A stretch of 64,000 nt of DNA from Pseudomonadota bacterium (GTDB lineage: Bacteria; Pseudomonadota; Gammaproteobacteria; Pseudomonadales; Pseudomonadaceae). Positions 37,167-45,880 of the stretch are shown piece after piece. The notes below the pieces were generated by a model. That model did not search any database and had not been told where the DNA came from. It worked only from the letters and a program-made list of their open reading frames with translations. The stretch is taken from NCBI GenBank assembly GCA_023431055.1, contig JAEYXX010000070.1:1-64000 (forward strand), in the 5' to 3' direction. Position 1 is the first letter of the stretch, and every line of letters starts with the position of its first letter. Made by a program: the position numbers and the translations under genes.

Positions 37167-38762
37167 ATGCGTATGTCCCCCCTTTGCAAGGCCCTGCTGA
37201 CCGCAGGCCTGCTCACCAGTGCTTCGTTCGCCCACGCCAGCAATCTGGTGTATTGCTCCGAAGGCAGCCCGGGTGGTTTCGACCCCGGCCAGTACACCAC
37301 CGGCACCGACTTCGACGCGGCCTCGGAAACCATCTTCAACCGCCTCGCCGAATTCGAACGCGGCGGCACCAAGGCCCAGCCGGCCCTCGCCACCTCCTGG
37401 GACATCAGCGAAGACGGTCTGACCTACACCTTCCATCTGCGCGAAGGGGTCAAGTTCCACACCACCGATTACTTCAAGCCGACTCGCGACTTCAACGCCG
37501 ACGATGTGCTGTTCACCTATCAGCGCATGCTCGATCGCAACCACCCGTTCCGCCAGGCCTACCCCAGCGAGTTCCCGTACTTCACCGACATGGGCCTGGA
37601 CAAGAACATCGCCAAGATCGAGAAGACCGACGACATGACCGTGGTCTTCACCCTCAACGCCGTCGACGCCGCCTTCGTGCAGAACCTGGCGATGAACTTT
37701 GCCGCCATCCACTCGGCTGAATACGCCGACCAGCTGCTCAAGGCCGGCAAGGCCGCGGAGATCAACCAGAAGCCCGTCGGCACCGGCCCCTTCGTGTTCA
37801 GCCGCTACCAGAAGGACGCGGTGATCCGCTTCAAGGGCAACACCCAGTACTGGGCGCCCGAGCAGGTGAAGATCGACAACCTGATCTTCTCCATCAACAC
37901 CGACGCCTCGGTGCGCGCGCAGAAGCTGCGCGCCGGCGAGTGCCACGTCACCCTCAACCCGCGCCCTGCCGACCTGCAGAGCCTGCAGGCCGACAAGAAC
38001 CTCACCGTACCGAGCGAGCCGGGCTACAACCTCGGCTACATCGCCTACAACGTCACCCGCGCGCCCTTCGACAAGCGCGAAGTGCGTCAGGCGCTGGACA
38101 TGGCCGTGAACAAGGCAGCCATCATCGACGCCGTGTACCAGGGTGCCGGCCAACTGGCGGTGAACGGCATGCCGCCGACCCAGTGGTCCTATGACGAGTC
38201 GATCAAGGATGCCGCCTACGATCCGGAGAAAGCCAAGGAGCTGCTCAAGGCCGCCGGCGTCAAGGAAGGTACCGAGATCACCCTGTGGGCCATGCCCGTG
38301 CAGCGCCCCTACAACCCCAATGCGCGGCTGATGGCCGAGATGCTGCAGAACGACTGGGCCAAGATCGGCATCAAGGCGCGCATCGTCAGCTACGAATGGG
38401 GCGAGTACATCAAGCGTGCCCATGCCGGCGAACACGACGCCATGCTGATCGGCTGGACCGGCGACAACGGCGACCCGGACAACTGGCTCGGCACCCTGTA
38501 CGGCTGCGCCTCGGTAGACGGCAACAACTTCTCCAAGTGGTGCGACGCCGAATACGACAAGCTGGTGGTCGCCGCCAAGCGCGTCACCGAACAGGAGCAA
38601 CGCAGCGAGCTGTACCGTCAGGCGCAGGCGGTTCTCAAGCGCGAAGTGCCGATCACGCCGATCGCTCACTCCACGGTCTACCAACCGATGCGCAGCAGCG
38701 TCAAAGGCTTCGAGATCAGCCCCTTCGGGCGCAACAGCTTCAGCGGTGTCAGCAACGACTGA
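37167..38762 (+). CDS. dppA3: DppA3, periplasmic dipeptide-binding protein
   Basis: 531-residue family-5 binding protein with a signal peptide (LLTAGLLTSASFAHA) and mature start SNLVYCSEGSPGGFDPG. It is close to DppA1 over its whole length (identical blocks such as NQKPVGTGPFVFSRYQKDAV and GQLAVNGMPPTQWSY). It is the first gene of the transporter operon dppA3-dppB-dppC-dppD-dppF. A hairpin lies in the 174-bp gap before dppB, fitting the common pattern of more binding protein than permease. Confidence 0.94.
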   Translation: MRMSPLCKALLTAGLLTSASFAHASNLVYCSEGSPGGFDPGQYTTGTDFDAASETIFNRLAEFERGGTKAQPALATSWDISEDGLTYTFHLREGVKFHTTDYFKPTRDFNADDVLFTYQRMLDRNHPFRQAYPSEFPYFTDMGLDKNIAKIEKTDDMTVVFTLNAVDAAFVQNLAMNFAAIHSAEYADQLLKAGKAAEINQKPVGTGPFVFSRYQKDAVIRFKGNTQYWAPEQVKIDNLIFSINTDASVRAQKLRAGECHVTLNPRPADLQSLQADKNLTVPSEPGYNLGYIAYNVTRAPFDKREVRQALDMAVNKAAIIDAVYQGAGQLAVNGMPPTQWSYDESIKDAAYDPEKAKELLKAAGVKEGTEITLWAMPVQRPYNPNARLMAEMLQNDWAKIGIKARIVSYEWGEYIKRAHAGEHDAMLIGWTGDNGDPDNWLGTLYGCASVDGNNFSKWCDAEYDKLVVAAKRVTEQEQRSELYRQAQAVLKREVPITPIAHSTVYQPMRSSVKGFEISPFGRNSFSGVSND

Positions 38763-38813
38763 TCGCCCGCTGCGCGACCGCCATTGAGCTACCGCCATCG
38801 TGAGACGGCCACG

Positions 38814-38849
38814 CACGACGACCCGAACAAACCTTCGGGTCGCGTCGTG
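38814..38849 (+). other. Intra-operon stem-loop between dppA3 and dppB
   Basis: The arms CACGACG-ACCCGAA and TTCGGGT-CG-CGTCGTG form a 14-bp stem with a 2-base bulge and a 6-base loop. No U-tract follows, so it is more likely an mRNA-stabilising or attenuating structure than a full terminator. Confidence 0.55.
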
Positions 38850-38936
38850 ATCGAACGGCTAACCTGCAATCTGCGCAAAGCGATCGCCGGAATCCAGGCG
38901 GCTCGATACCGTTCTGACTAGGAGTTACCCACCGCC

Positions 38937-39947
38937 ATGCTGAGCTTCATTGCACGCCGTCTTGGCTTGCTGATCCCCACGTTCTTCGGCGTCACCCTGC
39001 TGACCTTCGCCCTGATCCGCCTGATCCCCGGCGACCCGGTGGAAGTGATGATGGGCGAGCGCCGCGTCGACCCGGAAATGCACGCTCAGGCCATGGAGCG
39101 TCTGGGACTGAACAAGCCGCTGTATGCCCAGTATCTCGACTACATCGGCCAGCTTGCCAGCGGCAACCTGGGCGAGTCGCTGCGCTCGCGCGAAAGCGTG
39201 TGGGGCGAGTTCCTCACCCTGTTTCCCGCCACCGTCGAGCTGGCCCTGGCGGCCTTGCTGTTCGCCGGCATACTGGGCCTGATCGCCGGGGTAGTCGCGG
39301 CGCTCAAGCGCGGCACGCCGCTGGACCATGGGGTGATGGGCATTGCCCTGACCGGCTATTCCATGCCGATTTTCTGGTGGGGCCTGCTGCTGATCATGTT
39401 CTTCTCGGTAGGCCTGGGCTGGACACCGGTCTCCGGGCGTATCGACCTGCTTTACGACATTCCGCCTGTCACCGGCTTTATGCTGATCGACAGCCTGCTC
39501 GCCGATGAGCCCGGCGCCTTCGGCAACGCCCTGCGCCATCTGATCCTGCCGGCCATCGTGCTCGGCACCATCCCGCTGGCGGTGATCGCGCGGATGACCC
39601 GCTCGGCGATGCTCGAAGTGCTGCGCGAGGACTACATCCGTACCGCGCGGGCCAAGGGCCTGTCGCCGACGCGCGTGGTCTTCGTGCACGGCCTGCGCAA
39701 CGCGCTGATCCCGGTGCTGACCGTGTTCGGTCTGCAGGTCGGCACCCTGCTGGCCGGTGCGGTGCTGACCGAAACCATCTTCTCCTGGCCGGGCATCGGC
39801 AAATGGCTGATCGAGGCCATCGGCGCGCGCGACTATCCGGTGGTGCAGAACGGCATCCTGCTGATCGCCTGCCTGGTGATCCTGGTCAACTTCACCGTGG
39901 ACATCCTCTATGGCCTGGCCAATCCACGTATTCGCCATCAGAAGTAA
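38937..39947 (+). CDS. dppB: DppB, dipeptide ABC transporter permease
   Basis: 336-residue inner-membrane permease of the binding-protein-dependent transport family, about six helices. The cytoplasmic EAA loop appears as EVLREDYIRTARAKGLSPTR, the contact for the ATPases. The N-terminus (MLSFIARRLGLLIPTFFGVT) is the usual first helix. AGGAG lies upstream. A repeat-containing 117-bp gap separates it from dppC. Confidence 0.95.
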   Translation: MLSFIARRLGLLIPTFFGVTLLTFALIRLIPGDPVEVMMGERRVDPEMHAQAMERLGLNKPLYAQYLDYIGQLASGNLGESLRSRESVWGEFLTLFPATVELALAALLFAGILGLIAGVVAALKRGTPLDHGVMGIALTGYSMPIFWWGLLLIMFFSVGLGWTPVSGRIDLLYDIPPVTGFMLIDSLLADEPGAFGNALRHLILPAIVLGTIPLAVIARMTRSAMLEVLREDYIRTARAKGLSPTRVVFVHGLRNALIPVLTVFGLQVGTLLAGAVLTETIFSWPGIGKWLIEAIGARDYPVVQNGILLIACLVILVNFTVDILYGLANPRIRHQK

Positions 39948-39978
39948 GGAAGGCGTGATGAATAACCCCATAGATCAT

Positions 39979-40053
39979 GTAGCGTGGATGACGCTTTTTT
40001 CACCCACCGTGAAAATACCTCGGTGGACGGGTGAAGCGTCGTCCACCCTACGC
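39979..40053. repeat. REP-like palindrome between dppB and dppC
   Basis: Imperfect inverted repeat: the left arm begins GTAGCGTGGATGACGC and the right arm, read in reverse, begins GCGTAGGGTGGACGACGC; both continue towards CACCC and CCACCG. It would form a long hairpin within the dpp transcript. A related copy is at 47944-48014. Confidence 0.75.
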
Positions 40054-40064
40054 GAGGTGCGCCC

Positions 40065-40967
40065 ATGACCACCTCTACCGCGCTCGATCAGAGCCTGCTC
40101 TACCCCTCGCCCCTGAAAGAATTCTGGCAGGCCTTCAGCCATAACAAAGGGGCCCTCGCCGGCCTGGCGTTCATGCTGCTGATGGTGTTCTGCGCCTTGT
40201 TCGCACCCTGGGTCGCGCCACATGATCCCAGCGAGCAGTACCGCGACTTCCTGCTCACGCCGCCGGTGTGGCTCGAAGGCGGCCAATGGCGCTTTTTGCT
40301 CGGCACCGACGAACTGGGCCGCGACCTGCTCTCGCGACTGATCCACGGTGCACGCCTGTCACTGGTGATCGGCCTGGCCTCGGTGGTGCTGTCACTGATT
40401 CCCGGCATTCTCCTCGGGCTGGCAGCAGGCTTTTTCCCGCGCCTGCTCGGCCCCGGCATCATGCGTTTGATGGACATCATGCTGGCATTGCCGTCGCTGC
40501 TGCTGGCGGTGGCCATCGTCGCCATCCTCGGCCCGGGCTTGATCAACACCATCTTCGCCATCGCCATCGTATCGCTGCCGTCCTACGTGCGCCTGACCCG
40601 CGCGGCGGTGATGAGCGAGCTGAACCGCGACTACGTCACCGCTGCGCAACTGGCCGGTGCCGGCCTGCCACGGCTGATGTTCGTCACCGTGCTGCCCAAC
40701 TGCATGGCGCCGCTGATCGTACAGGCCACGCTGAGCTTTTCCTCGGCGATTCTCGATGCCGCCGCGCTGGGCTTTCTCGGCCTCGGCGTGCAGCCGCCGA
40801 CGCCCGAGTGGGGCACCATGCTGGCTTCGGCGCGCGACTACATCGAGCGCGCCTGGTGGGTGGTGACGCTGCCTGGCCAGGCCATCCTGCTCAGCGTGCT
40901 GGCCATCAATCTGATAGGCGACGGTTTGCGCGATGCGCTCGATCCGAAACTCAAGAATGCGCAGTGA
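40065..40967 (+). CDS. dppC: DppC, dipeptide ABC transporter permease
   Basis: 300-residue second permease of the dipeptide importer. It has an N-terminal cytoplasmic segment ([19 protein letters not shown]), six helices and the EAA loop [20 protein letters not shown]. The periplasmic [19 protein letters not shown] motif is typical of DppC/OppC. The start is 11 bp past the REP-like palindrome; dppD follows after 10 bp. Confidence 0.95.
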   Translation: MTTSTALDQSLLYPSPLKEFWQAFSHNKGALAGLAFMLLMVFCALFAPWVAPHDPSEQYRDFLLTPPVWLEGGQWRFLLGTDELGRDLLSRLIHGARLSLVIGLASVVLSLIPGILLGLAAGFFPRLLGPGIMRLMDIMLALPSLLLAVAIVAILGPGLINTIFAIAIVSLPSYVRLTRAAVMSELNRDYVTAAQLAGAGLPRLMFVTVLPNCMAPLIVQATLSFSSAILDAAALGFLGLGVQPPTPEWGTMLASARDYIERAWWVVTLPGQAILLSVLAINLIGDGLRDALDPKLKNAQ

Positions 40968-40977
40968 GGAACCAGGA

Positions 40978-41949
40978 ATGAGCCTGCTGAATATCCGCAA
41001 TCTGTCCGTACGTTTCGGCTCGGCCATGCCGGTGGTCGATGGCCTCGACCTGTGCGTGGACAAGGGCGAGGTGCTGGCCATCGTCGGTGAGTCCGGCTCC
41101 GGCAAATCGGTGACCATGATGGCACTGATGGGCCTGATCGATGCGCCCGGGATCGTTCAGGCCGACTGCATGCAGTTCGACGGCACCGACATGCTGCGCC
41201 TGAAATGCCGCCAGCGCCGGCATATCGTCGGCAAGGACCTGGCCATGGTCTTCCAGGACCCGATGACCGCCCTCAACCCCAGTTACACCGTGGGTTTCCA
41301 GATCGAGGAGGTGCTGCGCCAGCACCTTGGTCTGAAAGGCAAGGCGGCGCGCGCCCGTGCCCTGGAGCTGCTGGAGCGGGTCGAGATTCCCGGCGCCGCC
41401 AGCCGCCTCGATGCCTACCCGCACCAGCTTTCCGGTGGCATGAGTCAGCGTGTGGCGATCGCCATGGCGATCGCTGCCGAACCCAAGCTGCTGATCGCCG
41501 ACGAACCCACTACCGCGCTGGACGTGACCATCCAGGCGCAAATCATGGAGCTGCTGCTGAACCTGCAGCGCGATGAAGGTATGGCCCTGGTACTGATCAC
41601 CCATGACCTGGCGGTGGTCGCCGAAACCGCTCAGCGCGTCTGCGTGATGTACGCCGGGCAGGCGGTAGAGCTGGGCCAGGTACCGACCCTGTTCGATGCC
41701 CCCAGCCACCCCTACACCCAGGCATTGCTCAAGGCCATTCCCGAACACAGCGTCGGTGCCAGCCGCCTGGCCACCCTGCCCGGCATCGTCCCCGGTCGCT
41801 ACGACCGCCCGATAGGTTGCCTGCTGTCACCCCGCTGCCCGTACGTGCAGGAGCGCTGCCAACTGCAACGCCCAACCCTGGACCCGCACGAGCGTGGCGC
41901 CGCGCGCTGCTTCTTCCCTCTTGAACCAACGGCGGAGGTGGCCCGATGA
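40978..41949 (+). CDS. dppD: DppD, dipeptide transporter ATPase
   Basis: 323-residue ABC ATPase of the oligopeptide/dipeptide group. Walker A is GESGSGKS, signature [14 protein letters not shown], Walker [14 protein letters not shown]. The C-terminal oligopeptide-transporter domain has the Cys cluster ([14 protein letters not shown]) known in some relatives to bind an iron-sulphur centre; that is inferred here. The ATG at 40978 has AGGA upstream; the stop overlaps the dppF ATG (ATGA). Confidence 0.95.
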   Translation: MSLLNIRNLSVRFGSAMPVVDGLDLCVDKGEVLAIVGESGSGKSVTMMALMGLIDAPGIVQADCMQFDGTDMLRLKCRQRRHIVGKDLAMVFQDPMTALNPSYTVGFQIEEVLRQHLGLKGKAARARALELLERVEIPGAASRLDAYPHQLSGGMSQRVAIAMAIAAEPKLLIADEPTTALDVTIQAQIMELLLNLQRDEGMALVLITHDLAVVAETAQRVCVMYAGQAVELGQVPTLFDAPSHPYTQALLKAIPEHSVGASRLATLPGIVPGRYDRPIGCLLSPRCPYVQERCQLQRPTLDPHERGAARCFFPLEPTAEVAR

Positions 41950-42917
41950 GCACCGTACTGCAAGCCCATGAGCTGACCCGTCACTACAGCGTCTCGCGCG
42001 GCCTGTTCAAACCGGCGGCAACGGTGCAGGCGCTCAACGGCGTGTCGTTCGCGCTGGAGGCCGGCAGGACCCTGGCGGTGGTCGGTGAATCCGGCTGCGG
42101 CAAGTCCACCCTGGCTCGGGCCCTGACCCTTATCGAGGAACCCAGCGCAGGCTCCCTGCAGATCACCGGGCGCGAGGTGGCCGGCGCCAGCAAGGCCGAG
42201 CGCAAGCAGCTGCGCCGCGACGTGCAGATGGTGTTCCAGAACCCCTATGCCTCGCTCAATCCCAGGCAGAAGGTCGGCGATCAGTTGGCCGAGCCGCTGC
42301 TGATCAACACTGACCTGTCGCGAGCCGAGCGCCGCGAGCGGGTCCAGGCGATGATGCAGCAGGTGGGCCTACGCCCCGAGCACTATCAACGCTACCCGCA
42401 CATGTTCTCCGGCGGCCAGCGCCAACGCATCGCCCTGGCCCGCGCCATGATGCTGCAGCCCAAGGTGCTGGTGGCGGACGAACCGACCTCGGCGCTGGAC
42501 GTGTCGATCCAGGCGCAGGTGCTCAATCTGTTCATGGACCTGCAGGAAGAGTTCGACACCGGCTACGTGTTCATCTCGCACAACCTGGCGGTGGTGCGCC
42601 ATGTCGCCGACGACGTGCTGGTGATGTACCTCGGCCGCCCGGCGGAAATGGGCGCATCGGAATTGCTCTATAGCCGCCCGCTGCACCCCTACACCCGTGC
42701 GCTACTGTCGGCGACGCCGGCCATCCATCCCGACCCGGACAAGCCCAGGATGAAGATCAGCGGTGAATTGCCCAATCCGCTGAATCCGCCTTCCGGCTGC
42801 GCCTTCCACAAGCGCTGCCCGCACGCCGACGAACGCTGCCGTGTCGAGCGCCCGGAGCTGCGCCTGATCGATGCGCGGCAGGTGGCCTGCCATCATGTGG
42901 AGCGGATCGTCGATTGA
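41946..42917 (+). CDS. dppF: DppF, dipeptide transporter ATPase
   Basis: 323-residue partner ATPase of DppD. Walker A is GESGCGKST, signature [14 protein letters not shown], Walker [14 protein letters not shown]. The C-terminal Cys pattern ([15 protein letters not shown]) is conserved. It is the last gene of the dpp operon, overlapping dppD by 4 bases. No strong terminator follows directly; the MITE-like element starts 25 bp later. Confidence 0.95.
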   Translation: MSTVLQAHELTRHYSVSRGLFKPAATVQALNGVSFALEAGRTLAVVGESGCGKSTLARALTLIEEPSAGSLQITGREVAGASKAERKQLRRDVQMVFQNPYASLNPRQKVGDQLAEPLLINTDLSRAERRERVQAMMQQVGLRPEHYQRYPHMFSGGQRQRIALARAMMLQPKVLVADEPTSALDVSIQAQVLNLFMDLQEEFDTGYVFISHNLAVVRHVADDVLVMYLGRPAEMGASELLYSRPLHPYTRALLSATPAIHPDPDKPRMKISGELPNPLNPPSGCAFHKRCPHADERCRVERPELRLIDARQVACHHVERIVD

Positions 42918-42941
42918 CACTTGCGATGGCCACGCAGGTCG

Positions 42942-43103
42942 CTAGGTTCTGTACGAAAACTGCCTGCGCTCGGTGATGCTTCGTTAAAAACAGGTTCGGA
43001 ATGCTCATTTACAGCTCGTAAACTCGAATGCGAGCCCAGTCCGTTCCTCACCTGTTTTTGCCTCGCCTGACCTTCGCTCGACGACTTTTCGTACAGAACC
43101 TAG
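42942..43103. mobile_element. MITE-like element, 162 bp, perfect 18-bp ends
   Basis: Ends are CTAGGTTCTGTACGAAAA (42942-42959) and its exact reverse complement (43086-43103). If CTAG is the duplicated target (the YTAR target of IS5-group elements), the element proper has 14-bp inverted ends. Subterminal arms AAAAACAGGT / ACCTGTTTTT give a further long palindrome. It encodes no plausible protein, so it would need a transposase from elsewhere. It makes up the first half of the 416-bp gap 42918-43333. Confidence 0.8.
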
Positions 43104-43143
43104 TGTCTCTTCAACCATGGAGTATCGGTTCAGCGCCCGGCTT

Positions 43144-43212
43144 CGTGGGAGGGGCTTTAGCCGCGAGCGACTTTGATGCACCAGAAGCGTCGCGGCTGAA
43201 GCCCCTCCCACG
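43144..43212. repeat. REP-like hairpin (GTGGGAGGGGCTTTAGCCGCGA family)
   Basis: Inverted arms CGTGGGAGGGGCTTTAGCCG / CGGCTGAAGCCCCTCCCACG with one mismatch enclose about 29 bp with further pairing (CGCGA...TCGCG). I recognise this as a widespread Pseudomonas extragenic palindrome. The remainder of the gap (43213-43333) shows nothing recognisable. Confidence 0.8.
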
Positions 43213-43333
43213 GTTCAAGGCAGAGACCGATCATCCGTGTCGCGACACTGGGGTGCCGTGGGCCGAGTCGGTGGTGCACGGCAGACGCGGTGCAGCGGTG
43301 CGCATAGCGCATCCTGCACGAGCCGCCACTACG

Positions 43334-44506
43334 TCAGGACGCCGGCGGCATGGTCAGCTCGATGCTTTCTGCCAGCGAATCTTCCAGGCGCTGCAGTTCG
43401 ACGCCGACTGCAGCGGCGTCGTCGGCCAGGCTCTGGGCGATATGCAGGAACTCCGAGGTCGCCTCGACGAAGGCCAGCACTACCATCGGATCGAAGCGCG
43501 TACCGCTGGCCGCGCAGATCTGCGATACCGCCTGCTCCGGGCTGACAGGCGGCAGGTAGGCATGCTGGCAGGTCAGTTCTTCGAAATGCCCCACCAGCGC
43601 CATCAGCCGCGCCGACAGCGGGATCTGCTCACCAAACAGGCCCTGCGGATAGCCCTTGCCATCCCAGCGCTCGTGCTGGCCGTAAACGATATCCTTGGCG
43701 TCGGAGAGAAAGTCGGTGATGCTGCCCAGCTTGCGCTCGGCTCGCTCCAGCGCTTCACGCCCGGCGATCACGCCCTCGCTCAAAAGGCGCAGATCACTCT
43801 CGTCCGGCTCGCCATGGTTGAGTAGTACGCGATCGGGCAGGGTCAGCCGGTCGATCACATGCAGCATGGCCGACTTGCCCAGCTGAGCGATGCGCTCCTC
43901 GTTCAACGTTTCGGACAGGGCCGGCTGCTGCCGCGCCAGGGCGGTGGCCAGGCCGATCATGTAGCGCTCGATACGCTCCAGGCGACGGCTGCGCGGGTTG
44001 TCGCGCATCACCGCGACACTGGCCATGGCCTCGATGGTGACGTCCTGCAAGCGCTGAATATCGCGCGTACGCCGTTTGACCTCGAGCTCCAGGTACTCGC
44101 TCTTGTCGCGAAGGTAGTCGGTGGCTGCCTTGAGTTGCAGCTGCGCCCGCACGCGGGCAAGCACGATGGGCGGGCTGACCGGCTTGGTGATGTAGTCGGC
44201 GGCGCCGAGGTCGAACCCCAGCTGCTCGTCGGCGGCATCGCTTCTGGCCGTCACCAGAATCAGCGGGATGTAACGGGTCTGCGGGTCGCGCTTGAGTTCG
44301 CGGCACAGCGTGTAGTCGTCCTGCCAGTTGAGCAGGATCAGGTCCGGTTGCGGCCGCGACCTGGCCGCCGCCAGCGCTTCCTCATTACCCACCAGTCTCA
44401 CCTGATAGCGGTCGACCAGCAGCGCGCCGAGTCGCTGGCGCGCCTCGACGGCATCGTCCACCACAAGAATCAGTTCCTGTTCCGGCCTATCGAGCATCCC
44501 GCGCAT
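43334..44506 (-). CDS. Response regulator with degenerate receiver and degenerate HD-GYP domain
   Basis: 390-residue RpfG-like protein: receiver (about 10-125), coiled linker (about 130-160), HD-GYP-like domain (about 165-350). The receiver keeps DD17-18, Thr86 and Lys108 but has Asn60 (DLILLNWQDD) where the phosphorylated Asp should be. In the HD-GYP domain the HD pair reads His216-Val217 (MLHVIDR) while WDGKGYPQGLFG is intact. Cyclic-di-GMP hydrolysis is therefore unlikely; a binding role is more plausible, as proposed for the YN-GYP protein PA2572. The ATG at 44506 has AAAGGAGG; one at 44524 does not. Confidence 0.88.
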   Translation of the reverse strand: MRGMLDRPEQELILVVDDAVEARQRLGALLVDRYQVRLVGNEEALAAARSRPQPDLILLNWQDDYTLCRELKRDPQTRYIPLILVTARSDAADEQLGFDLGAADYITKPVSPPIVLARVRAQLQLKAATDYLRDKSEYLELEVKRRTRDIQRLQDVTIEAMASVAVMRDNPRSRRLERIERYMIGLATALARQQPALSETLNEERIAQLGKSAMLHVIDRLTLPDRVLLNHGEPDESDLRLLSEGVIAGREALERAERKLGSITDFLSDAKDIVYGQHERWDGKGYPQGLFGEQIPLSARLMALVGHFEELTCQHAYLPPVSPEQAVSQICAASGTRFDPMVVLAFVEATSEFLHIAQSLADDAAAVGVELQRLEDSLAESIELTMPPAS

Positions 44507-44676
44507 GGCGACCTCCTTTGGCATCCGCCTACCTTCATTAAAGGCGCTGGGCTGTATTTGCGCTCAGGCCGTCATACAAATGACCGCACATGGCTTTTGA
44601 AAGTGCGATACGGATTGGCAGCACCCGGGTGCCAGCCGACAATCGTCGCCAGATCACTTACGAAAAGGGCTGCCCC

Positions 44677-45705
44677 ATGCTCGATCAGGAACGCTGCTGG
44701 CGGGCTGTCTGCGAGCGTGACGAGGCGTTCGACGGTCGCTTCGTCTTCGCCGTACGCAGCACCGGCATCTATTGCCGGCCGAACTGCCCGGCGCGGCGAC
44801 CGCGGCGTGACAATGTCAGTTTTCATGAAGATGCGGCGAGAGCCGAAGCGGCTGGCTTTCGCCCCTGCAAGCGCTGCTCGCCACAAGGCCAGAGCCCGGC
44901 GCAACAGCTCGACGCGCTGGTCACGGCCGCCTGCGAACTGCTACGTGGCGAACAGCGCTTGACACTGGCGCAACTGGCCGCACGTATCGGCCTGTCACCG
45001 TCGCACCTGGCCCGCGCATTCAAGGCGCGCACCGGGATGACGCCCAATGCCTGGGCGGCGGCGCAGCGCCGGCAGCGTCTGGAGGCCCGGCTACCCGAGG
45101 CGGGCAGCGTGCTCGATGCGGCCCTGGCCGCCGGTTACTCCGGCACTCGCGCCCTGTATGAAAAACCTCAGGCCCTGACGCCCGCGCAACGCCGCCAACG
45201 AGGGGCCGGCGAGCGCCTGCGTTACAGCATCGCCACCTGCCCGCTCGGCCAGGTGCTGCTGGCCACCAGCGACAAGGGCGTTTGTGCACTGCTGTTCGGC
45301 GACGAGCCCATGGCCCTGCGCGAAGAGCTGCAGCAACGCTTTGCCGCGGCGCAACTGGAAGAGGATGAGACAGGCCTGCGCAACTGGCTGCAGCAGATCC
45401 TGGCGCAGTTGGAGGAGCCCGAGCGCGCCGCCCGCCTGCCGCTGGACATTCGCGGCACGGCCTTTCAGCAGCGCGTCTGGCAGGCGCTGCAGGACATTCC
45501 TCGCGGCGAAACCCGCAGCTACACCGAGCTGGCCGGGCAACTCGACAGTCACCCCCGTGCGGTTGCCCGTGCCTGCGCCAGCAACGCCATCGGCCTGCTG
45601 CTACCGTGCCACCGCGTGGTGGCCGGCGATGGCAGCCTCAGCGGTTACCGCTGGGGGCTGCAGCGCAAGCGCCAACTGCTGGAGCAGGAAAGCCAGGAGA
45701 CATAG
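44677..45705 (+). CDS. ada: Ada, bifunctional DNA repair methyltransferase and activator
   Basis: 342-residue Ada. The N-terminal zinc/methyl-acceptor domain has Cys33, Cys37, Cys64 and Cys67 (YCRPNCPAR, PCKRC); an AraC-type helix-turn-helix follows (about 85-165: LTLAQLAARIGLSPSHLARAF); the C-terminal O6-alkylguanine methyltransferase has Cys311 in LLPCHRVV. Methylation of the N-terminal Cys would turn it into an activator of alkylation-repair genes. The ATG at 44677 has AAGGG upstream and gives the family start MLDQERCW. It diverges from the HD-GYP regulator. Confidence 0.95.
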   Translation: MLDQERCWRAVCERDEAFDGRFVFAVRSTGIYCRPNCPARRPRRDNVSFHEDAARAEAAGFRPCKRCSPQGQSPAQQLDALVTAACELLRGEQRLTLAQLAARIGLSPSHLARAFKARTGMTPNAWAAAQRRQRLEARLPEAGSVLDAALAAGYSGTRALYEKPQALTPAQRRQRGAGERLRYSIATCPLGQVLLATSDKGVCALLFGDEPMALREELQQRFAAAQLEEDETGLRNWLQQILAQLEEPERAARLPLDIRGTAFQQRVWQALQDIPRGETRSYTELAGQLDSHPRAVARACASNAIGLLLPCHRVVAGDGSLSGYRWGLQRKRQLLEQESQET

Positions 45706-45725
45706 CCCGTGCGGGCGCTTCAACT

Positions 45726-45782
45726 CGCAGGGTGGGCTTCAGCTCGTAGGGTGGGCCGGGCGGCGATCCGCTTCAGCCCACC
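45726..45782. repeat. Extragenic repeat (GTAGGGTGGGCT family)
   Basis: Two tandem GCAGGGTGGGCTTC / GTAGGGTGGGCCGG units followed by GGCGGCGATCCGCTTCAGCCC and CACC. The GGCGGCGATCCGCTT core also occurs, inverted, at 28712-28733. Confidence 0.7.
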
Positions 45783-45802
45783 AGTCCTGGACCGCGCGTT
45801 GC

Positions 45803-45862
45803 GTAACCCGGATGCAATCCGGGGAACATCATGGCCAGCGGCCCGGATTTCATCCGGGCCAC
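45803..45862. repeat. REP-like element pair (CCCGGATGCAATCCGGG family)
   Basis: Left unit GTAACCCGGATGCAATCC and right unit GGCCCGGATTTCATCCGG are each palindromic and together form an inverted pair of about 60 bp, matching the pair at 56782-56841. It lies between ada and yajL. Confidence 0.85.
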
Positions 45863-45880
45863 AGAGTCAGGTCGCGTCCT

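Noticed and set aside
37059..38816. A 585-codon open frame antisense to dppA3
   Set aside because: Composition-driven: in this GC-rich genome the reverse frame of a gene is often open. The plus-strand frame encodes a complete DppA with signal peptide; the antisense product has no recognisable domain.
42918..43333. tRNA or small-RNA gene in the largest gap
   Set aside because: No cloverleaf or CCA end was seen; the inverted repeats are accounted for by the MITE-like and REP-like elements.
43028..43825. An open frame crossing the MITE-like element and running antisense to the HD-GYP gene
   Set aside because: It depends on non-coding repeats for its start and then mirrors the minus-strand gene; no ribosome site or domain is visible.
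44595..44609. Possible Ada box upstream of ada (TTTGAAAGTGCGATA)
   Set aside because: Only about 9 of 15 positions match the E. coli Ada box and no convincing promoter is aligned with it; too weak to list.
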